Source: AP-15 sp963785565
GTDB lineage: Bacteria > Pseudomonadota > Alphaproteobacteria > ATCC43930 > CGMCC-115725
Length of the DNA stretch: 64,000 nt
NCBI GenBank assembly: GCA_963785565.1
Contig: CAWAVV010000034.1
Location: 54,535-118,534 of the forward strand
Direction: 5' to 3'
The notes under the pieces were generated by a model, which saw only the letters and a program-made list of their open reading frames with translations, had not been told where the DNA came from and searched no databases. Positions within the stretch are counted from its first letter, which is position 1. Every line of letters starts with the position of its first letter. Position numbers and translations under genes: made by a program. Of the stretch, positions 34,855 to 44,291 are shown one piece after another.

Positions 34855-35421
34855 TCAAATCGGCAGAACGTTGTTTGCCGCTGTCGAAATCGCGATCTGG
34901 CGTCCAAGAATGTCGAGCAGCACGCGGACCCGCCCGGCATCGTCCAGACGATCGAGGATTGCGAGTTGATCGGCGAAAGGCCCCGCCATCAGGCGCACTG
35001 GCCCGCCCACCTGCAATTTGTCGCCGAATTGCAGAATGCCGCGCGCGTCGGCCGCCGCGATCAGCGCCTCGACCACCTGGCGCGGCACCGGATGCGGCTG
35101 ATCGCCCCGCATCACCAACCGCGAAACCCCAAAGGTGCCGTTGACGCTGCGCCACTGATGGCGGGAGAGATCGAGCACGATGAACAGATAGCGCGGGAAA
35201 AAAGGCGCCTCGACCGTTGCCGATTTGCGCGCGTGCCGGACGGTCTTATTCCGTTTCGGCTGAAACGTGCGGAAGCCCTGGCGACGCAGCTGAACCTCTG
35301 CGCGCGCCTCGGCAAACGGCAAAGTGTGGACGGCGTACCACCGCTCGCCACCCGAAAGCGCGCCCGGTCGATGCGACGCGGCCTGATCACCGAGGGATTG
35401 GGCAAAGTCCGGGATCGACAT
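34855..35421 (-). CDS. NusG/RfaH-type transcription antitermination paralogue
   Basis: 188 residues. The NGN domain is recognisable from RWYAVHTLPFAEARAEVQLR, the QGFRTFQPK strand and FFPRYLFIVLDL, followed by NGTFGVSRLVM and a C-terminal KOW-like barrel (GGPVRLMAGPFADQLAILDR). Specialised NusG paralogues such as RfaH and LoaP keep RNA polymerase moving through long polysaccharide operons. It begins 12 bases after the tyrosine autokinase gene, which supports control of exopolysaccharide genes. The housekeeping nusG is normally beside secE and rplK, which are absent here. Confidence 0.85.
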   Translation of the reverse strand: MSIPDFAQSLGDQAASHRPGALSGGERWYAVHTLPFAEARAEVQLRRQGFRTFQPKRNKTVRHARKSATVEAPFFPRYLFIVLDLSRHQWRSVNGTFGVSRLVMRGDQPHPVPRQVVEALIAAADARGILQFGDKLQVGGPVRLMAGPFADQLAILDRLDDAGRVRVLLDILGRQIAISTAANNVLPI

Positions 35422-35433
35422 GGTGCTGACCCC

Positions 35434-37629
35434 TTACTCCACCTCGCTGAGGCTCCGGTTCGAGGGCAGCCGCATCGGCCGATGATCCGACGGCGCCGGA
35501 TCATAGACCCCAAGTTGGCCGTAGCTTGCCGAGCCGGTGTCGACTCCAACCATGATGATGCCGTCCAGCCCGATGCGGCAGAGCCGGAGAAATCCGACCG
35601 CGGCCGTCATTTCATCCCAGGAGGTCCGGCCCCACCTGACCAGGAGGAGGCGGGTATCGGCAAACTTGCCGATCAGGGCGGCGTCCGCGCTCGTCATCAC
35701 CGGAGGCGTGTCGATGATGACGATGTCATAGGCCTGCCGCGCCTCTTCGAGCATCGTCGCGAACCCGCCGGAATGGAGGAGGAGCTGAAGATCGTCCTCG
35801 CTCGGCGCCGGTATAAAGTGAGCGGTGGATTTCGCGTCGGCTTGCACGATATCGCCGAGCTTGACGCGTTGCCCGGCAATCGGATCCAAAGCCGGAACCG
35901 TCGAGGCGCCGAACGCGGTCGCGACCCGCGATCGATACGGGTCGGCGTCGATGACCAGAACCCGCATGCGGCTTTTCGCCAATGAGCGTGCCAGACCCGT
36001 GCAGAACGAGGTCTTGCCCTCGCCCGGCTGCGGCGAAGTGACGAGGATGACCTGCGCGCGGTCCGGTGATTGGGGAGATCGCAGCGCGGTATGGATGCGC
36101 ACGAGGGCCGTGCCGAACCGGGAATGTGGGTCGTTCACCGGGTAGTCTTGCGGTTCTTGGCCACGCCACCGCGACACCTTCGGCAGGTACCCGAAGACCG
36201 GGATGCCGGTCACGCTTTCGATGTCCAAGGTGTGGCGGACCCGCCGGTCGAGGCCTTCGCGGAGAAAGGCGAGAGCTCCGCCGATCGCCAGTCCGCCGAA
36301 GGTGCCGAGCAGCACGAACCGCAGCAAGCTCGGATAGCTGGGATCTTCAGGCGGCACCGCCGCCGAGATCAGCCGCGCATCCGGCACCTCCAAGCTCTCC
36401 TGCTCCATCGACTGCTTGTAACGAGCCAGGAAGGTCTCATAGATCGAACGGTTGGCGTCGGCTTCGCGCTGCAGCTGTATGAGCCGCACACCGGAGTGAG
36501 TGGTGTCTCCCAATTGGGCCTGCACCCCCTGGAACGATTGCTCCAGTTCGGTCGCTTTCTTGCGCGCCGCCACCACCTCGCTCGAAAAGCTGCCAATGAT
36601 TCGGCTCATTTCCGCGTTCAACTGGGCCCGCAAGACAGCCGCCCGTGCCTGAAGGTCACCCACCTTGTAAAAGGCGCCGTGGTCCTGGAGGTCGGTGACC
36701 GCCAGGTTGATTTGCTCGAGCTCCTTGCGCAGCTGCTGAATCATCGGCGAGGCGAGAACATCCGGCAAGGTCTCCGGGTTGCTCTGCCGGACAGTCTGCA
36801 GATTGACCTCGGCGCGCATTAATTCCGAGTGAGCAGTGCTAAGCTGCGCGTTGAGGTCGGCGAGGCGCACGGCCGGTATCGTCGCGCCCCTGACCTCGAG
36901 GAGTCCGGATTTGCGCCGGAAATCATCGACTGCCGCCTCGGAGGCCTCCAACTGCTCCCGGATCTTGGCCACCCTCTCGCCGAGCCAGTTGCTGGCGGTC
37001 ATTGTCGCCCTGGTCTTGGCCAGGACCTGGTCGTCCAGGTAGGTTTTGGCGACCTCATTGGCGATCTGGGCCGCCCGCTCCGGGCTCTCCGAAGTGAAGG
37101 AGACGACGATCGTCAGTGAACGACCATCATTGGTTACATTTAGATTGCCGACCAACCAGTCGGTGAGCTGCGACTGGGTGAGCGTCGCCGTGTCCACCGG
37201 ATCCTTCCAGAAGGTCCCGGGCAAATAGCGGCCGAGCGCATGCCGCATGCGGCGGACGAAATCGGGCTCCCGCGATTGCCAGATGACGACTTCCCGCGCC
37301 ACGGCGGGGTCGGACATCAGCCCAAGCTTGACGATAACCTCGTAGTTAAGCGAACGGGAGCGGATGACGTCGAGCTCGCTCCTCAGCGTGGACTCTTCCA
37401 GCGGCAGCCGTGAGACCACCTCACGATCAACGAGCTGGATCTTGCTCACGTCGAGCGTGAGGGCCGCGGTGGCGGTGTAACGCGGCACTGTGACCGACGC
37501 GATCGTCCAAGCGGCGGCGGCGATCAGAAGTGTGGGCGCGAAAATTATAAATTTTCGTCGATAAACCAGGCGGACAAACTCGCGGATACCGCTCAGCCCT
37601 CCTTGGGTAGGATCTCGCGAGTCGATCAT
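35434..37629 (-). CDS. Wzc/GumC-type chain-length determinant fused to tyrosine autokinase
   Basis: 731 residues. The N-terminal Wzz domain has transmembrane helices at about residues 28-48 and 436-456 flanking a long periplasmic coiled-coil region (about 210-410). The C-terminal BY-kinase domain contains Walker A GEGKTSF (536-542), Walker A' VLVIDADPYRS (557-567) and Walker B DIVIIDTPPV (635-644). The C-terminal tail has only two visible tyrosines, fewer than the cluster in E. coli Wzc. Such proteins control polymer length and export of capsule or exopolysaccharide. The polymerase and glycosyltransferases are not in the window. Confidence 0.9.
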   Translation of the reverse strand: MIDSRDPTQGGLSGIREFVRLVYRRKFIIFAPTLLIAAAAWTIASVTVPRYTATAALTLDVSKIQLVDREVVSRLPLEESTLRSELDVIRSRSLNYEVIVKLGLMSDPAVAREVVIWQSREPDFVRRMRHALGRYLPGTFWKDPVDTATLTQSQLTDWLVGNLNVTNDGRSLTIVVSFTSESPERAAQIANEVAKTYLDDQVLAKTRATMTASNWLGERVAKIREQLEASEAAVDDFRRKSGLLEVRGATIPAVRLADLNAQLSTAHSELMRAEVNLQTVRQSNPETLPDVLASPMIQQLRKELEQINLAVTDLQDHGAFYKVGDLQARAAVLRAQLNAEMSRIIGSFSSEVVAARKKATELEQSFQGVQAQLGDTTHSGVRLIQLQREADANRSIYETFLARYKQSMEQESLEVPDARLISAAVPPEDPSYPSLLRFVLLGTFGGLAIGGALAFLREGLDRRVRHTLDIESVTGIPVFGYLPKVSRWRGQEPQDYPVNDPHSRFGTALVRIHTALRSPQSPDRAQVILVTSPQPGEGKTSFCTGLARSLAKSRMRVLVIDADPYRSRVATAFGASTVPALDPIAGQRVKLGDIVQADAKSTAHFIPAPSEDDLQLLLHSGGFATMLEEARQAYDIVIIDTPPVMTSADAALIGKFADTRLLLVRWGRTSWDEMTAAVGFLRLCRIGLDGIIMVGVDTGSASYGQLGVYDPAPSDHRPMRLPSNRSLSEVE

Positions 37630-38224
37630 CCCGATATCTCTATAGTGCGGCGTCGGGCTTTCCGGCCACCCAAAGACGAGGGAACCGGTCGCGGTCGCGC
37701 ACCAGCCCAGAGAATACAGTCCCGATAAACCAGCTCGGCACGATTGATCGCTAACATTTCTTCATGAAGTCGCGGATGCGGCTCGCTACCGCACTATCGC
37801 ACATTTGCATTTCGTACGCGATGGCCTTGTTGAGCTTTGCCGGCGTAGAAGAGATCACCCAAAGCGATCGCGGATCGCATCGTCAGCCAGCGGCCAATTC
37901 CTCTGGTTCTTTGCTAGCCTGGCCATGCAAAGCGGAACAAAATCAGCTCGAAACATCAACAAATATTTCGAGGCGTTTCCTTTTTGGTTAAGAAATCCGG
38001 GCCGGAAAATACGTAGTTCTCCATGAAACTATCTCAATACGTTGGGCCGTCACGGGCGGTTTTGCAGTTCCTTGGCGCACTCAAGGTGCGTCATTCTGAC
38101 GCTGGTCTCTCAAATCGCGCTTCCGACCGGAAAGGTCGGAGGGTCAACAATTTACGGAAATCCGCGCGGCGGCAACCGTCGGCTTCCCCAATGCCCGGGA
38201 AAGATTGAAGCTGCGCGATCTATT
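37630..38224. other. 595-base intergenic region upstream of the autokinase gene
   Basis: No supported gene. The region is AT-richer than average (for example 37960-38010) and must hold the promoter and leader of the kinase-NusG operon. Several short open frames exist on the plus strand but lack ribosome-binding sites and recognisable sequence. Its length would allow a long regulatory leader; I see no terminator or riboswitch pattern I can name. Confidence 0.5.
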
Positions 38225-39490
38225 TCAACGCGATCGAGTCTCCATCTCTGCCGGAGGACGGGTCTCGAGAGCTTTGATCCGCTGCTCGGCGTCGCCCGCG
38301 CCAAGCTCGCGGGCGCGTCGATACCAGAACAGCGCCTGAACCGGATCGGCGGTGAGGCCGCGTATACCGGCACGGCCCAGAACTATTGGATCGAAGGTGG
38401 CGCCTAGCTGCAACGCGGCTAGCCCGCTTTCTGCGGCGGCGGCGCGCTCATAAAACTTTCGTGCCGAGGTGATGTCGCCGGTGCCGAGGAATGCATCGCC
38501 GCGCCCCAGCAGCGCCTTGATCTCCATGGCGGAAAGGCGGGGGCCGGCCGAAGGATGCGCCAAGGAGGGCGCCGCTAAAGGGGATGGATCTTCCACCTTT
38601 GCAGGCGGCGATGGCGGCGCGGATAGCGCCGGACGCGCGGTCGCGATTGCCGATGTCGTCGCAACAGGTGGGGCAGCTTGCGCCGGCGCGGCACTCGTCG
38701 CCGCGTGTTCAGCTGGCCGGAGCATCCGTACTTTTTCACTTACCGGGCTTTGTCCGGTGCTTGCGGGCGCATCGCATACCCGCTCGGCTGTCGAATGCAG
38801 CATGAAGCCGCCGATGCTTGCACCTATGGAAACCCCACCAGCGGCTGCCCCGATCAGGATGCCGCGACGAAAGCCGCGCGCTTGAACTCGGCGATCCCGC
38901 TGCGCGAGGAGCTGATTGTGAAGGTTGGCGATGGCTTCGTCGTCGCCAACCTCATCAAAGCGAAACTGGGCGGCGATGCGCTCCTTCAAGAACCGCAGCG
39001 CGGGCTGCTCGATCCGGGTAGGAAAGTCGAGACGCGCCAGCAGTACGGCCGCCCGCTGAAGCTGGCCACGGAGCTGTGAATTTTCATAAACGTCCACGAT
39101 CTGGCTGTCGGAAAGCCGATCGAAATCGTCAAAAATGATTAGCGGCGAGGCGGGCGCTGAATATCCTGTTTCCGCTGCCACCCCGCCAACTTTTGGCGTC
39201 ACAAGCGTGGGAACGGCACGCTCAAGGTCTCCGCCTTTCAACTCGGGCCCGCAGGAAATGAGGATCACTGAATACCCAGGTCCCGTGACATTGCCGAGCG
39301 CCTGTGAGAGAACCTCCGGGTCGGCAGGCGGATCGCCTGTTACAAGAACGATGGGCCGGCCGCCGTCGCGTAAGGCGGCGACAATGCGGCGGGCGACCGC
39401 CTCGTAATGCGTTGCGCTTGCGGTGTAATCAGAAGGTGCCCCATTTGGGACGGGAGCAGCGGAGGAAAGATAACCGGGGCTCTGGATCAT
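38225..39490 (-). CDS. ATPase-like membrane protein with C-terminal Sel1-type repeats
   Basis: 421 residues. The N-terminal 190 residues resemble an AAA/ExeA-like fold that lacks a clear Walker A (IVLVTGDPPADPEVLSQALG) but keeps a Walker-B-like LIIFDDFDRLS. A transmembrane helix lies at about 208-230 (GILIGAAAGGVSIGASIGGF), then a Pro/Ala-rich linker, and the last 100 residues form Sel1-like repeats (LLGRGDAFLGTGDITSARKF and DPVQALFWYRRARELG). Similar proteins accompany polysaccharide and secretion loci, where they probably scaffold complexes at the inner membrane. Location beside the autokinase supports an envelope role. Confidence 0.7.
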   Translation of the reverse strand: MIQSPGYLSSAAPVPNGAPSDYTASATHYEAVARRIVAALRDGGRPIVLVTGDPPADPEVLSQALGNVTGPGYSVILISCGPELKGGDLERAVPTLVTPKVGGVAAETGYSAPASPLIIFDDFDRLSDSQIVDVYENSQLRGQLQRAAVLLARLDFPTRIEQPALRFLKERIAAQFRFDEVGDDEAIANLHNQLLAQRDRRVQARGFRRGILIGAAAGGVSIGASIGGFMLHSTAERVCDAPASTGQSPVSEKVRMLRPAEHAATSAAPAQAAPPVATTSAIATARPALSAPPSPPAKVEDPSPLAAPSLAHPSAGPRLSAMEIKALLGRGDAFLGTGDITSARKFYERAAAAESGLAALQLGATFDPIVLGRAGIRGLTADPVQALFWYRRARELGAGDAEQRIKALETRPPAEMETRSR

Positions 39491-39734
39491 CTCGCTCTCG
39501 GGGCAAAACGTGCAGGGCGTAAGGTTCAGTTAGATAGATCGGCACGCTCTTCTTGATTGCGAGCGTCTCGACTGTCCACGACCGCCGCAACTCCGTAAGT
39601 TCACAGATGGGCAACCCGCGCCTCCAAGCGGCGAGCGTATCCGCAAAAGATCGGCTGCCTGCGGCGTCACGCGGTCCGAGGCGATATCCCGCCACCGCGA
39701 TGCAAAAGGCTCATCGAGGGCTAGCTGGAAGGAC

Positions 39735-39809
39735 TGGCTGGGGCGGGAGGATTCGAACCTCCAAATCGCGGAATCAAAATCCGCTGCCTTACCCCTTGGC
39801 TACGCCCCA
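39735..39809 (-). tRNA. tRNA-Gln (anticodon TTG)
   Basis: 75 bases including an encoded CCA. Acceptor TGGGGCG pairs with CGCCCCA, the T arm is GGAGG-TTCGAAT-CCTCC, and the anticodon stem GCGGA/TCCGC encloses TTTTGAT, giving TTG at positions 34-36. Closely resembles bacterial tRNA-Gln. Confidence 0.96.
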
Positions 39810-39830
39810 CCGGCCCCAAACCGCGGTAAG

Positions 39831-40709
39831 TTATCGGGAAAGCCGCTCGGCGGCAACAAACCCTCCGGCCGCGGACCACCATCCAGGCTCGGCCTTGACG
39901 ATCGCCGCGCGCGCCCGTTCGGCATTCAGCCGGTCGGCGAACAGCGCGAAACAGGTGGCGCCGCTGCCGCTCATGCGCGCAACCAGAGCCCCGGGGAGCC
40001 GCGCGAGCGCCGCCAGCACCGCGGCGATCTCGGGGGCGATGCCGATCGCCGCGTTGGTCAGGTCGTTGCGCAGCGGCCCCAACACCGCGGCGAGACCAGC
40101 TGCATCCTGCGGCATCGGCGCAAATCGGCCGGCATCGCCGAACGGGCCGCGCCGGGCGGCGAACACCGCGGCGGTCGGCAATGCGATCTGCGGATTGACG
40201 AGGACAATTCCGGCCGGCGGCAATAAGGGTTCAGGCTCGATCTGCTCGCCGATGCCGCCGATCCAGGCCGCACCCGCATGCAGGCAGGCCGGAACGTCGG
40301 CGCCGAGCCGAGCGCCAAGACGGCGCAGATCCGCTTCGTCCACCGGCACGCGCCACAAGGCGCACAGCGCGCGCAGCGCCGCCGCCGCATCGCTCGAACC
40401 GCCACCGATGCCGGCGGCGACCGGCAGGTTCTTTTGCAGATGGAGGGCGGCGCGGGCGGCAATCCCGGCATGACCGGCGAGCAGGCGCGCGGCGCGGAGC
40501 ATCAGATTGTCCTCGCCCAAGCCGGCGAGACTGGCCGCCTGCGGCCCGTCGATCTCCAAGGTCAGCGCCGCAGAGGCTCGCGCGGTGACGCGATCGCCGA
40601 TATCGGCAAACGCGACGAGGCTGTCGACCAGATGATAGCCGTCCGGGCGCCTTCCGATCAGGTGCAGATAGAGATTGACCTTTGCCGGGGCAAAGGCCGC
40701 GACCGCCAT
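39831..40709 (-). CDS. ispE: 4-diphosphocytidyl-2-C-methyl-D-erythritol kinase
   Basis: 292 residues. IspE phosphorylates CDP-methylerythritol in the MEP isoprenoid pathway. The GHMP-kinase features are clear: AFAPAKVNLYLHLIGRRPDG at the start, the phosphate loop NLPVAAGIGGGSSDAAAALR and the C-terminal ARMSGSGATCFALF. The ATG at 40709 is chosen because the family starts at this AKVNL strand; the open frame upstream belongs to the other strand of the TPR gene. Only seven bases separate it from the TPR gene, suggesting cotranscription. Confidence 0.94.
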   Translation of the reverse strand: MAVAAFAPAKVNLYLHLIGRRPDGYHLVDSLVAFADIGDRVTARASAALTLEIDGPQAASLAGLGEDNLMLRAARLLAGHAGIAARAALHLQKNLPVAAGIGGGSSDAAAALRALCALWRVPVDEADLRRLGARLGADVPACLHAGAAWIGGIGEQIEPEPLLPPAGIVLVNPQIALPTAAVFAARRGPFGDAGRFAPMPQDAAGLAAVLGPLRNDLTNAAIGIAPEIAAVLAALARLPGALVARMSGSGATCFALFADRLNAERARAAIVKAEPGWWSAAGGFVAAERLSR

Positions 40710-40716
40710 CGCCGCC

Positions 40717-42435
40717 TCAGCCGCCGCCGGCCCGGGTGGTCGCGGTGGTCGGCAGCCCGCCTTCGAGCTTGGCCTCGATCGGTTTGACGTCTTCCTTGTC
40801 GGGTTTGAACTGCAGGGCCTGCCGCCATTGATAGCGCGCCTCGGTCGTCCGCCCGCTCTTCCAATAGGCGTCGCCCAGATGATCGTTGATCGTCGGATCA
40901 TCGGGCACCAGCTCGAGCGCCTTTTCGAGATATCCGACCGCGCTCGCATAGTCGCCGAGCCGATAATGCGCCCAGCCGAGGCTGTCGACGATGTAGCCGT
41001 CCTCGGGCCGCAGCGCCACCGCCTTCTCGATCATCTGCAGACCGCGCTTCAGCTTTTCGCCGCGGTCGATCCACGAATAGCCGAGATAGTTGAGCACCAG
41101 CGGCTGATCGGGCTTGAGTTCGAGCGCATGCTCGAGGTCGGCTTCGGCCAGGGTCCATTGGCCCGATCGCTCGAAGGCGATGCCTCGGCTGTAGTACAGC
41201 GCCCAGTGGGGCGCCGTGCCGGCCGCCTTGAGGCGCCGGATCGCTTCGTTATAGGCGCCGGCCGCCTCGGAAAAGCGCTTCTGCCCGCGCAACAGGTCGC
41301 CCAGCTGGATTTCGGCGCTGGCCCGGCTCGGCTCCTTGGCGGCCATCGCGCGAAGCTCGGCGACGGCCTCCTCGACGCGATCGAGGGCTTCGAGATTGGC
41401 CGCGGCGCGCAGCCGCGCCGACCACGAATAGAGCGAGTTCCCCGGGATCTCGGCAAGGACGTCGAGGCTCTCCTGTGGCTTGTTCTCGCCACTCAGGATG
41501 TCGGCGAGCAGCAGCTGGGCGACGGCCAGATGCGGCCGCAAATCGAGCGCGCAACGATCATAGAGCAGAGCCAAGTCCGTCGTTTCCGGCTGGTTGACGA
41601 CGCTGGCCAGATCGAACAAGGCTTCGGCGAGGCCATCCTCGGCCGAACCGATCAATGGCGCTGGGATTCCGACAGGTTTGGTCGCCAGCATCGATTCAGC
41701 CAACTCGCTGCCCGAGTTCTCTTTGATGAACCGCTTGTAAACCGCATCAGCTTGATCGCGACGGCCGTGACGCTGATAAAAGTTCGCCATAGCGTCGGTC
41801 AGTCGCCAGTTGAGTTGGCCAGTCGAGCTGAGAGTTTGCTTATAATATTCTTCGGCCTTGTCAGGCTTTCCAGCGAAATCATAGAGCAGGCCGAGCTGGA
41901 AATATTTCAGCGGGGCAAAACCATCGAATTTATCGAGATTCTGCAGCGCCGCGTCGGCGCCGGCGAGATTGCCTGTCGCCATTCGCATCCAGGCGCGAGC
42001 CAATGGTCCGACATAGCGGTGCAGCCCATCGTCCGGCAGGGCCTCTGCGCGAGCGAGCGCCACGGCTTTGTCGCCCGCCTTGACCCGGTCGATCAACAGG
42101 ACGAGGTCGGCGACCGCGTCGGAGCTATCGAGCTTGAGGGCCTGGTCGGCAAGCGGACGGGCCGCATCGAAGCGGCCGGCCTGCGCCTCCATGTCAAAAG
42201 TGCGGCTGACCAATTCGGGCGAGTGCGGATCTGCTTTTAGCGCTTCCTCGAACCACAAGGCGGCGTTGCCATAGTCGCGCTCCTCTTGCGCGTGTCGGCC
42301 GGCCAAGTACGGACCGTATGCCGTATCCGCCGAAATCGCCGGCTCCTCCGTCCCTTGCGCGGCGATGCTGGCGGCGCCCGCGAAGAGCGTCAAAAAAGCC
42401 CCGACGACACACGCTGCCCGTAACTGCTCGATCAT
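40717..42435 (-). CDS. Exported tetratricopeptide-repeat protein
   Basis: About 572 residues. A signal peptide (MIEQLRAACVVGAFLTLFAG, cut near IAAQG) is followed by roughly a dozen TPR units, for example YGNAALWFEEALKADPHSPE, DLEHALELKPDQPLVLNYLG and YLEKALELVPDDPTINDHLG. The NYLGYSWIDRG segment is characteristic of a conserved alphaproteobacterial TPR protein upstream of ispE. It likely scaffolds envelope or assembly proteins in the periplasm. An ATG seven codons earlier (42456) is also possible; the later one gives the more normal signal peptide. Confidence 0.82.
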   Translation of the reverse strand: MIEQLRAACVVGAFLTLFAGAASIAAQGTEEPAISADTAYGPYLAGRHAQEERDYGNAALWFEEALKADPHSPELVSRTFDMEAQAGRFDAARPLADQALKLDSSDAVADLVLLIDRVKAGDKAVALARAEALPDDGLHRYVGPLARAWMRMATGNLAGADAALQNLDKFDGFAPLKYFQLGLLYDFAGKPDKAEEYYKQTLSSTGQLNWRLTDAMANFYQRHGRRDQADAVYKRFIKENSGSELAESMLATKPVGIPAPLIGSAEDGLAEALFDLASVVNQPETTDLALLYDRCALDLRPHLAVAQLLLADILSGENKPQESLDVLAEIPGNSLYSWSARLRAAANLEALDRVEEAVAELRAMAAKEPSRASAEIQLGDLLRGQKRFSEAAGAYNEAIRRLKAAGTAPHWALYYSRGIAFERSGQWTLAEADLEHALELKPDQPLVLNYLGYSWIDRGEKLKRGLQMIEKAVALRPEDGYIVDSLGWAHYRLGDYASAVGYLEKALELVPDDPTINDHLGDAYWKSGRTTEARYQWRQALQFKPDKEDVKPIEAKLEGGLPTTATTRAGGG

Positions 42436-42465
42436 TCCCCATCTGCCTCGATCCATCCGCCTGCA

Positions 42466-44103
42466 TCACATATTCGGATAATTGGGTCCGCCGCCACCCT
42501 CAGGCACCACCCAGTCAATATTCTGCTCCGGGTCCTTGATGTCGCATGTCTTGCAGTGCACGCAATTCTGCGCGTTGATCTGCAAGTAGGGGGCCACCGC
42601 CTCGGACGGCTGCACGATCTCATACACGCCGGCCGGACAATAGCGCTGTTCCGGCAAATCGTAGAGCCGATAGTTGACCTCTATCGCCTTTGCCGGGTCG
42701 CGCAGCCGCAGATGCGCCGGCTGGTCCTCCTCGTGATTGGTGTTGGAGATGAACACCGAGGACAGCCGGTCAAAACTGACCTTGCCGTCGGGCCTGGGGT
42801 ATTCGATCCGCCGCGCCGCGCTCGCCGGCATCAGTTGCGTGTGGTCGGCATGGTTGTGAAAGGTCCACGGGGCCGCCCCGCGCAGGATGTAGGTGTCGAA
42901 CGCCGAATAGGCGAGACCGGCATAGAGGCCCCAGCGGAAGCTCGGCCGGATGTTGCGCACCCGATAAAGCTCGTCCCATACCCAGCTCTGCTCGAGCGCC
43001 TGTCGCACCGAGGCGGCCTGATCTCCGGCGAGGCGCCGCAACACGGTCTCCGCGGCCACCATGCCCGACTTCATGGCGGTGTGATTGCCCTTGATCTTGG
43101 GCACGTTGACATAGCCGGCGGCGCAGCCGATCAGCGCGCCGCCCGGAAAATCGAGCCGCGGGATCGATTGGAACCCGCCCTCGTTCAAGGCGCGCGCGCC
43201 ATAGGCGATGCGCCGCCCGCCCACGAAGAACGGGCGGATCGCCGGATGTGTCTTGAAGCGCTGAAATTCCTCGAACGGATTTAGGTAGGGGTTGCGGTAA
43301 TCGAGCCCGATCACAAAGCCGACCGCGACCTGCCCGCCTTCGAGATGATAGAGGAACGAGCCGCCATAGGTGCCGGTGTCGAGCGGCCAGCCGATGGTGT
43401 GGATGACGAGCCCCGGCCGGCGCTGTTCTGGTGCGACTTCCCACAATTCCTTGATGCCGATCGCATAGGTCTGCGGATCGACGCCGTCGCGCAACCGGAA
43501 CCGTTCGACCAGGGTCTTGGTCAGGGAACCGCGGCAGCCCTCGGCGAACAGGGTCTCCTTGGCGACCAGCTCAACCCCGGGCTGGTAGCGGTCGGTCGGC
43601 CGGCCATCCTTGCCGATCCCCATATCCCCGGTCGCGACGCCGCGCACCCGGCCGGCCTCGTCGTACAGCACCTCGGCGGCGGCAAACCCGGGATAGATTT
43701 CGACCCCGAGCGCCTCGGCCTGCTGCGCCAGCCAGCGGCAGAGATTACCGAGGCTGATAATGTAGTTACCGTGATTTCTCATTTGCGGCGGGGCCGGCAG
43801 TCGAAATGCCCGGGATTGGGTCAGCAGCAGAAACCGGTCCTCGGTCGCCGGGGTGACGAGCGGCGCACCGCGCTCGCGCCAGTCGGGGATCAACTCATCG
43901 AGCGCCCGCGGCTCGAACACCGCACCCGACAAGATGTGGGCGCCCACCTCCGAGCCTTTCTCGACGACGCAGACCGCAATCTCATGCTCGGCCGCCGCGG
44001 CAAGCTGCTTCAGACGGATCGCGGCGGCAAGGCCCGCGGGCCCGCCCCCGACGACGACCACGTCGTATTCCATCTGCTCGCGCGGCACACGCTCTTCGGC
44101 CAT
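42466..44103 (-). CDS. Electron-transfer flavoprotein-ubiquinone oxidoreductase
   Basis: 545 residues. ETF-QO passes electrons from ETF, fed by acyl-CoA and related dehydrogenases, to ubiquinone at the membrane. The FAD-binding GGGPAG is at residues 19-24, EKGSEVGAHILSG follows, and the C terminus carries the [4Fe-4S] site with Cys514, Cys517 and Cys520 (CVHCKTC) plus a fourth cysteine upstream. The monotopic membrane helix lies in the middle. Full length for the family. The next gene downstream is the TPR protein; no etfAB in the window. Confidence 0.95.
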   Translation of the reverse strand: MAEERVPREQMEYDVVVVGGGPAGLAAAIRLKQLAAAAEHEIAVCVVEKGSEVGAHILSGAVFEPRALDELIPDWRERGAPLVTPATEDRFLLLTQSRAFRLPAPPQMRNHGNYIISLGNLCRWLAQQAEALGVEIYPGFAAAEVLYDEAGRVRGVATGDMGIGKDGRPTDRYQPGVELVAKETLFAEGCRGSLTKTLVERFRLRDGVDPQTYAIGIKELWEVAPEQRRPGLVIHTIGWPLDTGTYGGSFLYHLEGGQVAVGFVIGLDYRNPYLNPFEEFQRFKTHPAIRPFFVGGRRIAYGARALNEGGFQSIPRLDFPGGALIGCAAGYVNVPKIKGNHTAMKSGMVAAETVLRRLAGDQAASVRQALEQSWVWDELYRVRNIRPSFRWGLYAGLAYSAFDTYILRGAAPWTFHNHADHTQLMPASAARRIEYPRPDGKVSFDRLSSVFISNTNHEEDQPAHLRLRDPAKAIEVNYRLYDLPEQRYCPAGVYEIVQPSEAVAPYLQINAQNCVHCKTCDIKDPEQNIDWVVPEGGGGPNYPNM

Positions 44104-44291
44104 CCCGCCTCCGCCGACCGTTCCGATAGGACTATAGGAGAGGATCGCAGCGAAAACGGGGCTGTCGACTGATGGCCGAGACGAGACCTGCGGACATGGG
44201 CTCCGATGCGCGAGCCGCTATCATCCGGCGGTCCGTCGGGCTATTTTTGCGCCACTTGGCTATTGATGAAGCTGCGCTCGGCCCTTCTCCC

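Noticed and set aside
37764..37991. A 75-codon frame in the gap upstream of the autokinase
   Set aside because: No ribosome-binding site, no recognisable sequence, and composition like intergenic DNA.
39429..39695. An 88-codon minus-strand frame beside tRNA-Gln
   Set aside because: Its second half overlaps the start of the ATPase/Sel1 gene in a different frame; no motif or conserved pattern supports it.
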